NCBI GenBank assembly: GCA_018065815.1
Contig: JAGHSP010000373.1
Coordinates: forward strand, 1-32,156
Reading direction: 5' to 3'
Length of the DNA stretch: 32,156 bases
Source: Candidatus Sodaliphilus limicaballi
GTDB lineage: Bacteria > Bacteroidota > Bacteroidia > Bacteroidales > Muribaculaceae
The stretch's first letter is position 1, and each line of letters begins with the position of its first letter. Below, in pieces: positions 7,234-17,155 of this stretch. Position numbers and translations under genes: made by a program. The notes under the pieces were generated by a model. It saw nothing but the letters and a program-made list of their open reading frames with translations, searched no databases and was not told where the DNA came from.

Positions 7234-10200
7234 ATGAAGAAAGCTGCACGCAAGATATATAACATACTGCGACTGGCAATAGTGACCGCCCTGGTCACTG
7301 TTGTGGGTGTGTTCGCCATTGCATACGTTGCATTGTCGATCCCTGCTGTGCAAGACAAGATAAAGGAAGTGGGCGAGGAGGAACTCTCCAACTTGCTTCA
7401 TACCGACGTCAAGATAGGCGACGTGACTATCATGCCGTTTAATGAGGTCGTGCTCAAAGATGTCGAGGTGCCCGACCAGAAAGGGGATTCTCTGTTTACC
7501 ATTGAGAAACTTGGCGCAGGCGTGAGTCTGTATAATCTTGTGGTGAACCAGCGCATAGTGTTTACTTATGCTGAAATTGTGGGACTTAAAGGGCACATTG
7601 TTAAGCCCGACAAAGAAAGTCCGACTAACATGCAGTTTATTATCGATGCATTCAAGCCAAAGGATAACAAACCTCCCAAGAAATTTGACTTGGTTATCCA
7701 TAATGTAGTGTTAAGAAAGTGCGCATTGACTTACGACTTGCAGAGTGAACCCCGCAAGGAAGGACAGTTTGACCCTAACCATGTGGCACTTGATAGCATT
7801 AAAGCAGACTTGACCTTGCCGAGGCTTAAAAATGATGACTTCATCATAGAGCTGAATCGCATGTCGCTTGTGGAACAAAGTGGGTTTAAACTCAAAAACA
7901 TTGCGGCAAAGGTTGAGATTAACAACAAGATGACAGCGGCCCGAGGGCTGATTGTGGAATTGCCTAACTCGCTGTTGTCGTTAGGCGACATTGAATTGCA
8001 CTACAACTCACTTAAAACTATGGGGAATGATATTAAAAATTCTCCGGTTGAGGTGGCATTGTCAAACAGTTACATCGCTCTTGAAGACATTTCACCCTTT
8101 GTTCCCAAACTTAAAGGAATGAAAGACGTGGTAGATATCTCGGCAATAATCAAGGGCGACGCTAATCATGTGGATGTACGCACCCTGGCTCTAAATACCC
8201 ATGACAATTTGTTGTCGCTCAATACCAGTGCCACCATAGACAGTTTGTCGAGTAAGGAAAACATTAGTTTTGACGTGCCTCACATCATCCTTCATGCTCA
8301 TGCCGATAAGGTTGAAGACATTGTGTCGCGTTTCGCTTCCCTCACGCCCCAGGCAGCAGGTATAATCAGGCGTTGCGGCGATGTGAGTATCGATGGATCG
8401 GCCAAAGGAAATATCCATAATCTCCATTTTAATGGCGGTGTGGGTACATCGCTAGGTGCGTTGAACCTAAATGGCCAGTTTGTCTCGAATGACGCCAACA
8501 AGAGTTTCTCGGGGCACATAGCGACCTTGGGCTTCGGTCTCGGTGAATTGCTTGCGAAAACTAATCTGCTCGGTGAAGTAGCTATGGACGTGGATCTTAC
8601 CGGCCAGTTGGGCGCTGGAAAACTGTCGAATGCTAGCATTAATGGCGTGATAAGTTACATTGATTTCAATGGCTATCGTTATCATAACATTACCGCCGAC
8701 TTGAAAAATGAACTGAAAGACGTCAATGGTTCGATATCGGTTGATGACCCGTCGGTGAAACTCAATATTGAAGGAGTGGCACATCTTGACGGCCCTGCGA
8801 CTACAATAGACATCGACCTGAATACCGACGGATTGAACATGTCTCGCTTGGGATTTATCAAGAACGTGCCCGATGGACAGGTGTCAATGGTGATGTCATC
8901 AAATTTCAGCGGTAATTCGCTAGATAACCTCACTGGCAGCATTGTTGTTGACGATGTGAATTACAGCGACGGGAATGGTAAGAAGTTGCACTTGAATAAC
9001 GTGACGTTGACTGCCGACAATGCATCAATGCCGCAAAACATCACGCTGAATAGCGATTTCCTGAACGGAAATGTCACAGGCTCGTATGACTTCTCAACAT
9101 TAGTGCCTTCGGTTAAGGGTATGCTATCGACTGCATTCCCCAAACTGTTTGGTAACTATGCCTATGTGCTGAAACGTGCCAGCAAGAAAAACGACTTGGA
9201 TTTCAACTTTGTTCTTGACCCGTCGGACGAGTTGAACGATATAGTCAAGTTGCCAGTTAAGTTTGTGTATAAGACCACGGTAAACGGAAATATAAGCGAG
9301 TCGCACAATTCGTTTGCTGTTAATGTGAATGCTCCTTATCTTCTTAATGGAAATAAGATTATAGAAGGCACCGATCTCTCGGCTCGCCTTGACAATGACG
9401 CAGGCAACGTATCGGTCGTTGCTCACACTTTGGTCCCGCTCAAGCAGGGTAAAGCTGCAGTGACGCTGAATGCCAATGGCATAAATGACAGACTTGATGC
9501 CGACCTGGCTTGGCGTGTAGCCCGTGAGACCGATTTCCACGGTAATCTGAATATGTCGTCATTCTTCGACCGTGACGAAGAAGGCAAGATGATTATTGAT
9601 ATCGATGTCAATCCGTCGCAACTTGTGTTTAATGACAAACCCTGGCAAGTAGATCCTGCCAAGGTGAGTGTGCACGATGGCGTTATTAAGGTGGATAACC
9701 TGTGCGGGCATAGTGATGACCAGTTTGTGAAGATCAACGGAGAGGCATCGAAGAACCCTGAATCAGAACTTTGTTTAGAGTTGAATGACATAAGCCTTGA
9801 CTATGTGTTTGAGACACTAAATATCAACCATGTCACCTTCGGAGGACAAGCAACAGGCAAGTTCTATGCCAGCGATTTGTTCTCAAAGGCTCCGAGACTT
9901 TACACCCCTGTGTTGCATGTGGCAGGATTGTCTTATAATAACGCCCTCATGGGTGACACCGACATCAAGAGTCGCTGGCTTAATGATGAAAAAGCGGTGG
10001 AACTCGATGCCGACATCGCCCAAACCAATGGGCTGCACTCACGCATCAAGGGTGCAATCTTTGCTGCCGACGATTCGTTATATCTCGACTTTGATGCACA
10101 TCGTGCCAATGTGGGATTCCTGAAACCTTACATGTCGGCATTCACAAGCGATGTGCAAGGCGAGGTGTCGGGCAATGCAATCTTGTTTGGTAATTTCAAG

Positions 10201-11787
10201 ACCATTAACTTGAAGGGCGACATCAAAGCCGATAGCCTCAAATTCAAGTTAGACTATACTAATGTATATTACACATGCAGCGGAGACTCTGTGCACATGA
10301 AGCCCGACTTGATCACATTCAGCGACGTGATGATTCATGACCGAGAAGGTCACGAGGCGAAACTCAACGGATGGCTCAAACATAACAGTTTCCATGACCC
10401 GGTATTCAATTTCTCTATTACAGAAGCGAAGAACTTCTTGTGTTATGATACCAATGCTGACATAAATCCGATATGGTATGGCCAAGTTTATGGCAACGGC
10501 TCGGCATTCGTGACAGGAGAACCAGGTGTAGTTGATATCAAGGTAAACATGCAGTCTTCACCTAACAGCAAGTTCACATTCGTGTTGAGCGATGCCGAGG
10601 AGGCTAATGAATATAACTTCATTACATTCCGAGACCGGAACAAGTCTGCCGGAGAAATCAAGGTAGAAGAAGTTGTAGATACTATACCTGAAATAGTGCG
10701 TCAGCTGTCGGCAAAGGCAAATATTGAACAGCAAGGCCCGCCCACAAGTTATAACATAGACTTGCAGGGCGACATTACTCCCGACTTGCAGTTGATAGTC
10801 GTGATGGATCCCGTGGGTGGTGACCGCATCAAGGCAACAGGTAGAGGAAACCTGCGTCTCACCTATAATAATAATGATGAGATGACGATGTTCGGCAAAT
10901 ATACGCTTGAAAAAGGTAATTATAACTTCACCCTTCAAGATGTCATCATCAAGGACTTTACTATCAAGGATGGCAGTAGCATCAGTTTCCAGGGCGATCC
11001 TTATGCAGCGTTGCTCGACATCAAGGCAGTATATGCTCTTAATGCAAACATTAAGGACCTAGACGAAACATTTGCCGACGACAAGGAAATCAACCGTACT
11101 AATGTGCCTGTACATGCATTGTTAAATGCCAAGGGCTTAATAAGCCAGCCGGATATCTCGTTCGATCTTGAATTCCCGACACTGACCACTGATGCTTACC
11201 GACGTATCAAGAGTATCATCAGCACAGACGAGATGATGAACCGTCAAATCATCTATCTGCTGGCACTCAACAGATTCTATACACCCGAGTATATGAATAA
11301 CTCGCGGCCTAACAATGAACTCACCTCGGTGGCGTCATCGACGATATCGTCGCAGTTATCTAACATGCTGGGCAAGATGAGCGACAAGTGGAGTATCTCA
11401 CCCAATTTCAGGACATCGCGTGGTGATTTCAGTGATGTGGAAGTGGATCTTGCCCTGTCGAGCCAACTGCTTAATAACCGTTTGCTCTTCAATGGCAACT
11501 TCGGTTATCGCGACAACAAGTACAATACTCGCAATAGTAATTTCATAGGTGATTTTGACATTGAATACCTTCTTAACAAGAACGGATCGTTCAGGTTGAA
11601 AGCCTACAATCACTTCAACGATCAGAATTTCTATGTGCGTAATGCATTGACTACTCAGGGCGTGGGGCTCGTGTGGAAGCACGACTTTGACCGTCCGTTT
11701 GATTTCCTGAAAAATAATAGATATAAACTTAACATTGTTAAAGACAGTACAGCGACCGATACAGTGAAAGTTGTAGATGTGAAATAA
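7234..11787 (+). CDS. TamB/AsmA-like translocation and assembly module protein
   Basis: 1517 aa, N-terminal TM anchor, long repetitive beta-rich AsmA/TamB-like sequence, C-terminal DUF490-like region (GRGNLRLTYNNNDEMTMFGKYTLEKGNYNFTLQDVI...). Confidence 0.88.
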   Translation: MKKAARKIYNILRLAIVTALVTVVGVFAIAYVALSIPAVQDKIKEVGEEELSNLLHTDVKIGDVTIMPFNEVVLKDVEVPDQKGDSLFTIEKLGAGVSLYNLVVNQRIVFTYAEIVGLKGHIVKPDKESPTNMQFIIDAFKPKDNKPPKKFDLVIHNVVLRKCALTYDLQSEPRKEGQFDPNHVALDSIKADLTLPRLKNDDFIIELNRMSLVEQSGFKLKNIAAKVEINNKMTAARGLIVELPNSLLSLGDIELHYNSLKTMGNDIKNSPVEVALSNSYIALEDISPFVPKLKGMKDVVDISAIIKGDANHVDVRTLALNTHDNLLSLNTSATIDSLSSKENISFDVPHIILHAHADKVEDIVSRFASLTPQAAGIIRRCGDVSIDGSAKGNIHNLHFNGGVGTSLGALNLNGQFVSNDANKSFSGHIATLGFGLGELLAKTNLLGEVAMDVDLTGQLGAGKLSNASINGVISYIDFNGYRYHNITADLKNELKDVNGSISVDDPSVKLNIEGVAHLDGPATTIDIDLNTDGLNMSRLGFIKNVPDGQVSMVMSSNFSGNSLDNLTGSIVVDDVNYSDGNGKKLHLNNVTLTADNASMPQNITLNSDFLNGNVTGSYDFSTLVPSVKGMLSTAFPKLFGNYAYVLKRASKKNDLDFNFVLDPSDELNDIVKLPVKFVYKTTVNGNISESHNSFAVNVNAPYLLNGNKIIEGTDLSARLDNDAGNVSVVAHTLVPLKQGKAAVTLNANGINDRLDADLAWRVARETDFHGNLNMSSFFDRDEEGKMIIDIDVNPSQLVFNDKPWQVDPAKVSVHDGVIKVDNLCGHSDDQFVKINGEASKNPESELCLELNDISLDYVFETLNINHVTFGGQATGKFYASDLFSKAPRLYTPVLHVAGLSYNNALMGDTDIKSRWLNDEKAVELDADIAQTNGLHSRIKGAIFAADDSLYLDFDAHRANVGFLKPYMSAFTSDVQGEVSGNAILFGNFKTINLKGDIKADSLKFKLDYTNVYYTCSGDSVHMKPDLITFSDVMIHDREGHEAKLNGWLKHNSFHDPVFNFSITEAKNFLCYDTNADINPIWYGQVYGNGSAFVTGEPGVVDIKVNMQSSPNSKFTFVLSDAEEANEYNFITFRDRNKSAGEIKVEEVVDTIPEIVRQLSAKANIEQQGPPTSYNIDLQGDITPDLQLIVVMDPVGGDRIKATGRGNLRLTYNNNDEMTMFGKYTLEKGNYNFTLQDVIIKDFTIKDGSSISFQGDPYAALLDIKAVYALNANIKDLDETFADDKEINRTNVPVHALLNAKGLISQPDISFDLEFPTLTTDAYRRIKSIISTDEMMNRQIIYLLALNRFYTPEYMNNSRPNNELTSVASSTISSQLSNMLGKMSDKWSISPNFRTSRGDFSDVEVDLALSSQLLNNRLLFNGNFGYRDNKYNTRNSNFIGDFDIEYLLNKNGSFRLKAYNHFNDQNFYVRNALTTQGVGLVWKHDFDRPFDFLKNNRYKLNIVKDSTATDTVKVVDVK

Positions 11788-12956
11788 TGGCAAGAAGAAT
11801 TATATACATATTATTATTTTTAGTCTCAATTCCCGCGATTGCATCGGGAGCCGAGCGCATTGATAGTGTGGCCCACAGAATAAAAAATAATGTACACAAC
11901 TATCTGCATGATAGTGTTCCTGCTCGCTTGTCAAATAAGATACCAGAGAATAAAAGTTGGATTAAGCAGTTGGTAGATAATCGCTTTAACGTGATGGACA
12001 CGACTCTGAAATGCCCCAGGTTTGTAGAAATGTGTTTAGATGTGTACAGGTGGGGCGACCACACGTTCAACAGCTATGACTCGTCATATGTGTATTCCTG
12101 CCCGCAGAAATGGAAGGTGATGATTAAAGCCAACACCAAGTGGGATATGTATGACTTTGACGCCCGTAACGGCAGTCCTAGCCTGTTTATCAACACTGAG
12201 CCTAGGACTAGTGCTGGTTTCCGCCTGTCGTTCATGGCTGTGGGGTTTGAGTATATGCCCGACATTGATAATCTACTCTCAGGTCGTGTGATAGATCATC
12301 GTCGCACTCGATTCTCATTCACTTGTAGTCGTATTGTAGCCGAATTATACTACAACAAAAACACTGGCACGTCTCGAATAAACAAATTTGGTTCTTATGA
12401 AGACGGACGCTTTGTCAATGTGAAATTTGATGGTCTCACGTCTAAAACTTTTGGAATTGATGCATTCTACGTGTTCAACCACAAGAAATATGCCCATGCT
12501 GCTGCCTATTGTTTCTCGAAAATACAACGGCGTAGTGCAGGATCGTTTATCCTGGGAGTTCAATATACTAATCAGAAACTATCTCTTGACACAAGTAAAT
12601 TGCCAGAGGATTTGAAACCTTATAACCCATGGCCTAACGAAAATTTCTCGTTTCATTTCTATGACTATGCGATTAATGTGGGATATGGCTATAACTGGGT
12701 TTTCCGCAACAACTGGCTGTTTAATGTGACAGCGATGCCCTCGGTGGGTGTGAAGCATTGCGTAGATGATACATTTGACGGACCAACCAACAAACTCGCG
12801 TTGAACATACGCGGACGTTTTGCACTTGTGCGTAATGCTGGTAAATTCTTCTATGGCCTTCATGCAAGTTTCAATGGCTACACATCGTGGGGTAAATCTT
12901 ACTGGTTTTACAATCAGATAGGTGATGTGACTGCAATCGCAGGATTCAGGTTTTGA
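11787..12956 (+). CDS. DUF4421 family protein, predicted outer-membrane beta-barrel-like
   Basis: Signal peptide (IIYILLFLVSIPAIASGA). Overlaps the tamB stop (TAATG). Alternating aromatic/hydrophobic strands and C-terminal ...AIAGFRF. Confidence 0.75.
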   Translation: MARRIIYILLFLVSIPAIASGAERIDSVAHRIKNNVHNYLHDSVPARLSNKIPENKSWIKQLVDNRFNVMDTTLKCPRFVEMCLDVYRWGDHTFNSYDSSYVYSCPQKWKVMIKANTKWDMYDFDARNGSPSLFINTEPRTSAGFRLSFMAVGFEYMPDIDNLLSGRVIDHRRTRFSFTCSRIVAELYYNKNTGTSRINKFGSYEDGRFVNVKFDGLTSKTFGIDAFYVFNHKKYAHAAAYCFSKIQRRSAGSFILGVQYTNQKLSLDTSKLPEDLKPYNPWPNENFSFHFYDYAINVGYGYNWVFRNNWLFNVTAMPSVGVKHCVDDTFDGPTNKLALNIRGRFALVRNAGKFFYGLHASFNGYTSWGKSYWFYNQIGDVTAIAGFRF

Positions 12957-12989
12957 ATAGATTAAAATGTAATTAGAAATCAAAAAGAT

Positions 12990-14006
12990 ATGAGTGTAAC
13001 GATATTAGGAATAGAATCGTCGTGTGATGACACCTCGGCAGCGATAATACGTGATTGTGTGTTGCTGAGCAATGTCATTGCGAGCCAAAAGGTTCATGAG
13101 TCCTATGGCGGAGTGGTTCCTGAACTTGCGTCTCGTGCCCACCAGCAGAACATAGTGCCCGTGGTGAGCGAGGCAATAAAGCAGGCAGGACTTACACGCG
13201 GCGATATAGACGCCATAGCATTCACCCGTGGTCCTGGTCTCCCGGGATCATTGCACGTGGGCACATCGTTTGCCAAGGGACTGTCGCTGGCATTAAACGT
13301 GCCGCTGGTAGATGTGAACCACCTGCATGGTCATGTGCTTGCACATTTCATCAAAGAGACTCCTGAAACCGTTGTCCCGGAGTTCCCCTATTTATGCTTG
13401 CTCATTTCGGGCGGTAACTCTCAAATAATTAAGGTGAATGCCCCTAATGACATGGAGATACTGGGCCAGACTATTGATGACGCAGCTGGCGAGGCATTTG
13501 ACAAGTGTGCCAAGGTTATGGGGTTGCCTTACCCTGGCGGACCTATAATTGACCAGCTGGCTGCCGTGGGTAATGCTGATGCCTTTAAGTTTGCAAAGCC
13601 CAGGTTGCAGGGTTATGATTATAGTTTCAGCGGATTGAAGACATCATTCCTATATACATTACGTGATGAGTTGAAGGTTAACCCTAGTTTTATTGAGGAA
13701 AACAAGGCCGATCTTGCTGCTTCGTTGCAAAGGACGATTATAGATATCTTGATGACAAAATTCACCAAGGCGATAAAGGATACGGGCATCAAGACGATAG
13801 CCATAGGGGGTGGTGTGTCGGCTAATAGTGGCGTGCGTGCTGCTGTCGAAGAGTATGCTCGCCGTCACAAACTCACGGCATTTATCCCTAAGCGCACATT
13901 TACTACCGACAATGCTGCTATGATTGCAGTCGCTGGGCATTACCGTTATCTTGACAAGCAATTTTGCGACATCACTGCACCTCCGTTTGCTAGGGTGGTG
14001 ATTTGA
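12990..14006 (+). CDS. tsaD: tRNA N6-adenosine threonylcarbamoyltransferase
   Basis: ILGIESSCDDTSAAII, HHLxGH-like NHLHGHVLAHF, LCLLISGGNSQI, GGGVSANSGVR. Confidence 0.97.
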   Translation: MSVTILGIESSCDDTSAAIIRDCVLLSNVIASQKVHESYGGVVPELASRAHQQNIVPVVSEAIKQAGLTRGDIDAIAFTRGPGLPGSLHVGTSFAKGLSLALNVPLVDVNHLHGHVLAHFIKETPETVVPEFPYLCLLISGGNSQIIKVNAPNDMEILGQTIDDAAGEAFDKCAKVMGLPYPGGPIIDQLAAVGNADAFKFAKPRLQGYDYSFSGLKTSFLYTLRDELKVNPSFIEENKADLAASLQRTIIDILMTKFTKAIKDTGIKTIAIGGGVSANSGVRAAVEEYARRHKLTAFIPKRTFTTDNAAMIAVAGHYRYLDKQFCDITAPPFARVVI

Positions 14007-14030
14007 TGTAGCATATGTGGTAAAATTATC

Positions 14031-14058
14031 AAGCAGGGGTTCCAGCCTCTGCTTTTTT
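14031..14058 (+). terminator. Rho-independent terminator after tsaD
   Basis: AAGCAGGGG-ttccag-CCTCTGCTT hairpin ending in TTTTTT. Confidence 0.8.
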
Positions 14059-14127
14059 AGTGCTCTTTGTGATAGTTTTAACTTTTGTTATTTTTGGTGT
14101 GTAAAATCTAAGCACATGTGTTGCGTA

Positions 14128-14136
14128 ACTTTGCAG
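14128..14136 (+). promoter_or_regulatory. -7 element TAACTTTGC upstream of the small ORF
   Basis: TAnnTTTGC match 26 nt before ATG 14162; no clear -33 assigned. Confidence 0.5.
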
Positions 14137-14161
14137 TGTAAAATAAGAAAGGAAATATAAT

Positions 14162-14392
14162 ATGGAAAATCTAATTGTTATTTCGTCGCGAGTGATTAAT
14201 CGCATGAAGAATATGTCGGTAGAAGAAAGAAAAGTCATTCTTGACACTTTCTTTTGTGATGAAATCCTGGGTGTGGAACGTAGCATGGAATTGACACCGC
14301 TCCAGGAGCTTGTATATATGATGTTCCGTAATAATGTGATGAATGAGTCTCGTCGTTATAGCAATGAAACTTCACAAGCCTTAGTATCATAA
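14162..14392 (+). CDS. Hypothetical small protein (76 aa)
   Basis: Own -7 element upstream and a terminator downstream; soluble helical-looking MENLIVISSRVINRMKNMSVEERKVILDTFF... Confidence 0.65.
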   Translation: MENLIVISSRVINRMKNMSVEERKVILDTFFCDEILGVERSMELTPLQELVYMMFRNNVMNESRRYSNETSQALVS

Positions 14393-14449
14393 TACACACG
14401 AAAAAGCGGTTAGATGTATTCTATATAGCTGCTTTTGATGATTTGTTGA

Positions 14450-14479
14450 GTCATCCAGAAAAATTGGGTGACTTTTTTT
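14450..14479 (+). terminator. Rho-independent terminator after the small ORF
   Basis: GTCATCC-agaaaaatt-GGGTGAC followed by TTTTTTT. Confidence 0.7.
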
Positions 14480-14549
14480 GTTGTGTTGTCAAATTTAATT
14501 GCTAAATTTGTAAATTATTGTTGCACAAGATAAGATTATTACAACTAAA

Positions 14550-16070
14550 ATGAGGTTTTACAAGCTACTAATTAGTTTATGTGTGGTGGCATTTCTCGTT
14601 TCATGCAGCAACAAAAACGATGAAATGCTGAAAGTTATCCCTGCCGATGCTGTGGGCGTTGTCAGTGTGGATGTCCCTAATATATTGGAAAAAAGCGGCA
14701 TGCTGAGTGGGTCGGGAGATTTTACGATGCCTGAATCGCTGCAAGCAATCGTTGACGAGAATGATGAATCTACATTCAGCAAAATGCTCATTGACCTGCC
14801 TGAAATGGGAGTTGATCATGATTGCAAAGTATTCTCGTTCTATACGTTGAAGACATTCGGCTCGGTAGTGCTCATGGGCATAGACGATGAAGATGCAGCC
14901 CGCAAGGTGATTGAGCGTCGTGCCGGTAAGGATTTTGCCGATGTTGATGGTTTGAACTGTATTTCGGTGGGGGATGATTTCTATGCCTTGCATGATGGGA
15001 TATTTTTCCACGCAACAGTAAACAAACCGCAGGAAGTGAGCAAACTCTCGGCCGCTGCGCGGAATATGCTCGCCCGCACATCGAAGTCAATACTTGACAA
15101 CAGCGAAGTGATGGAGTGCTTGAATGCCGAGAATGACGTGAATGCTTACATGCTGCTCGACGGAGTGAAACTCTTGTCGAAGCGTAGCAAAACTTATAAG
15201 GAGATGTCGGAGAAATTCCCTCTCATTGACATTTTTGTGGAGAGTGATATCAAAGCGTATGTTGCCTCGGCCAATTTAAATGAGGATTCTGCCGAACTGG
15301 AAGTGAAGATCCTGGCCGACGATAACAGCGAGTATGTTCAGTTGCTGTCGGGCACACTGGGCAAACCAACGGCCGACTTCTTGAAATCAGTGCCTGAATC
15401 AATGGAGAACATTGTGTCGATGAGCGTGAAAGGCGAGAAATTTGTTGAGCTTCCTCAAATTGCTACTATGATAGAGACCTTCAAGAAAACTCCGTTCATA
15501 GGACGGCTGGATATAGAATCAATATTGAAGACTATTGATGGTCCTGTGGCAATGGGTATGGCAAAGGATCCTAACCTTGACGACTGGAATGCCGTTGTCA
15601 CTGCATGCTCAACCACGCCCGATGATGTGCTCAACCAGTTGAAGGCTTTCGCCGCATCAATGGGCCAGCAACCTGAGATATATGACAACGAATACATCTA
15701 TGAGTATGACAACAAGATGGTGAAACTGGGCAACAGCAATGGCTCGCTATACATGAAGATGCTCAACTATGAGCAGACCGAGGGCTATGCTTATGACAAT
15801 GCCGATGCACGTGAGTTCTTCTCAAAATCTCCCATGGGCATTTATGTGCGCGCTAAAGACAATAAAGGAGGAAGCATTAAGTTTGGTCTTGTAGACATAC
15901 GCAATTTAAAGGGTACATTCATCCCTGCACAGAAAGGCGCAAATGCCATAGTTGCATTGTTGCAAGTGCTTTGCAGCATTGAACCCGTGCGTGAATATGA
16001 GGATGGAGGAACCGACGAACTTGAAGATGTTATGCCAGTTGCAATTGATGAGCTTAAACCTGTAAATTGA
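14550..16070 (+). CDS. DUF4836 family lipoprotein
   Basis: Lipobox MRFYKLLISLCVVAFLVSCSNKN; IPADAVGVVSVDVPNILEKSG pattern. Preceded by TTG-N19-TAAATTTG. Confidence 0.8.
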   Translation: MRFYKLLISLCVVAFLVSCSNKNDEMLKVIPADAVGVVSVDVPNILEKSGMLSGSGDFTMPESLQAIVDENDESTFSKMLIDLPEMGVDHDCKVFSFYTLKTFGSVVLMGIDDEDAARKVIERRAGKDFADVDGLNCISVGDDFYALHDGIFFHATVNKPQEVSKLSAAARNMLARTSKSILDNSEVMECLNAENDVNAYMLLDGVKLLSKRSKTYKEMSEKFPLIDIFVESDIKAYVASANLNEDSAELEVKILADDNSEYVQLLSGTLGKPTADFLKSVPESMENIVSMSVKGEKFVELPQIATMIETFKKTPFIGRLDIESILKTIDGPVAMGMAKDPNLDDWNAVVTACSTTPDDVLNQLKAFAASMGQQPEIYDNEYIYEYDNKMVKLGNSNGSLYMKMLNYEQTEGYAYDNADAREFFSKSPMGIYVRAKDNKGGSIKFGLVDIRNLKGTFIPAQKGANAIVALLQVLCSIEPVREYEDGGTDELEDVMPVAIDELKPVN

Positions 16071-16076
16071 TTAGTT

Positions 16077-16445
16077 ATGAAAAATGGAAAGAAAGTGTGC
16101 AACGAGTTGAAGCGTGTGCGCAAGCAGATAGCCGATGCTAACGATATAGTATATACTCCCACAGAGTGCAACCACAAGGGCGACTGCAAGGGTACATGTC
16201 CTGCCTGCGAGGCCGAAGTGCGTTACTTGGAAAATCAGCTGAACTTGCGCAGCATGCTGGGCAAGGCGGTGGTTGTTGCCGGACTCGGACTTACTGTGGC
16301 GTCTTGTATCCCTGGCGGCGGACACATGGGGTCTGTGCCAAATCAAAGTATTGACACTGTGTATGAGCTTGAAGGCGATGTAGTTGCCGAGATTGACTCG
16401 ACAACGCTCACTGATAGCATTGATGTCAAGGATATTAACAAATAA
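16077..16445 (+). CDS. Small Cys-rich protein with internal TM/lipobox, candidate radical SAM partner or substrate
   Basis: CX5CX3CX2C (CNHKGDCKGTCPAC), then hydrophobic LGKAVVVAGLGLTVASC and a hydrophilic Asp/Glu/Thr-rich tail. 6 nt after the DUF4836 stop; radical SAM gene downstream. Confidence 0.75.
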   Translation: MKNGKKVCNELKRVRKQIADANDIVYTPTECNHKGDCKGTCPACEAEVRYLENQLNLRSMLGKAVVVAGLGLTVASCIPGGGHMGSVPNQSIDTVYELEGDVVAEIDSTTLTDSIDVKDINK

Positions 16446-16495
16446 ATGCATGAGTGCAGCAAAGCACTCATGTTGATTTAGTAAGGTTTTCGGCA

Positions 16496-17137
16496 GTGTC
16501 AAGTACAGAATCAAAAGAAATCCTAGCTCCTATACTTGCGGTGAGTCGTCATCGCCTTGCACTTGATGGCAATGGCGTTGTGACGCTTGTCGCGTTCATG
16601 GGTTGTCCGCTCCGGTGCGAGTATTGCTTGAACGATTTTTGCCATAACATGGATAGGGTGCCTCGCCGTGTGACGGTGCAGCAGTTGATCGACGAGGTGA
16701 TGATAGATAACCTTTATTTCCTGGCAACTGACGGGGGCATTACCTTTGGCGGCGGCGAGCCATTGCTTCAAAGCCGATTTATTGAGTCGTTTTGCCAGAG
16801 TTGCGACACGCGTTGGAATATCACTCTTGAAACATCGCTTAATGTTCCGCTTGAACATCTTGAACGTGTATTTCCTCATGTCAACAATTATATCATTGAC
16901 ATCAAGGACATGAATCGCGAAATATATGAAAAATACACGCAACTGTCACAAAATAATTTGCTCACTAACCTTGGGTGGCTAATGAGCAAACCTGATATTT
17001 CCAGCAAGGTGACAGTGAGATTACCTCACATTCCGTCATATAATGCCCAAGAGGATGTGGACCGTAGCCGTGAAATTCTTGCCGAAATGGGCGTTGTTAA
17101 CTTTGACGAGTTTAATTACATCGTCAGGAAGAAATAG
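16496..17137 (+). CDS. Radical SAM protein (glycyl-radical-activase-like)
   Basis: GCPLRCEYCLN (CX3CX2C), GGITFGGGEPLL, TLETSLNVP, IIDIKDMN. The start is uncertain: GTG 16454 (inside a hairpin) or GTG 16496. Confidence 0.88.
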   Translation: MSSTESKEILAPILAVSRHRLALDGNGVVTLVAFMGCPLRCEYCLNDFCHNMDRVPRRVTVQQLIDEVMIDNLYFLATDGGITFGGGEPLLQSRFIESFCQSCDTRWNITLETSLNVPLEHLERVFPHVNNYIIDIKDMNREIYEKYTQLSQNNLLTNLGWLMSKPDISSKVTVRLPHIPSYNAQEDVDRSREILAEMGVVNFDEFNYIVRKK

Positions 17138-17155
17138 GGTAGAGGCTATCACTAT

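Noticed and set aside
7159-7701. 180-aa minus-strand ORF over the TamB start
   Set aside because: Antisense to a well-supported CDS, no motifs.
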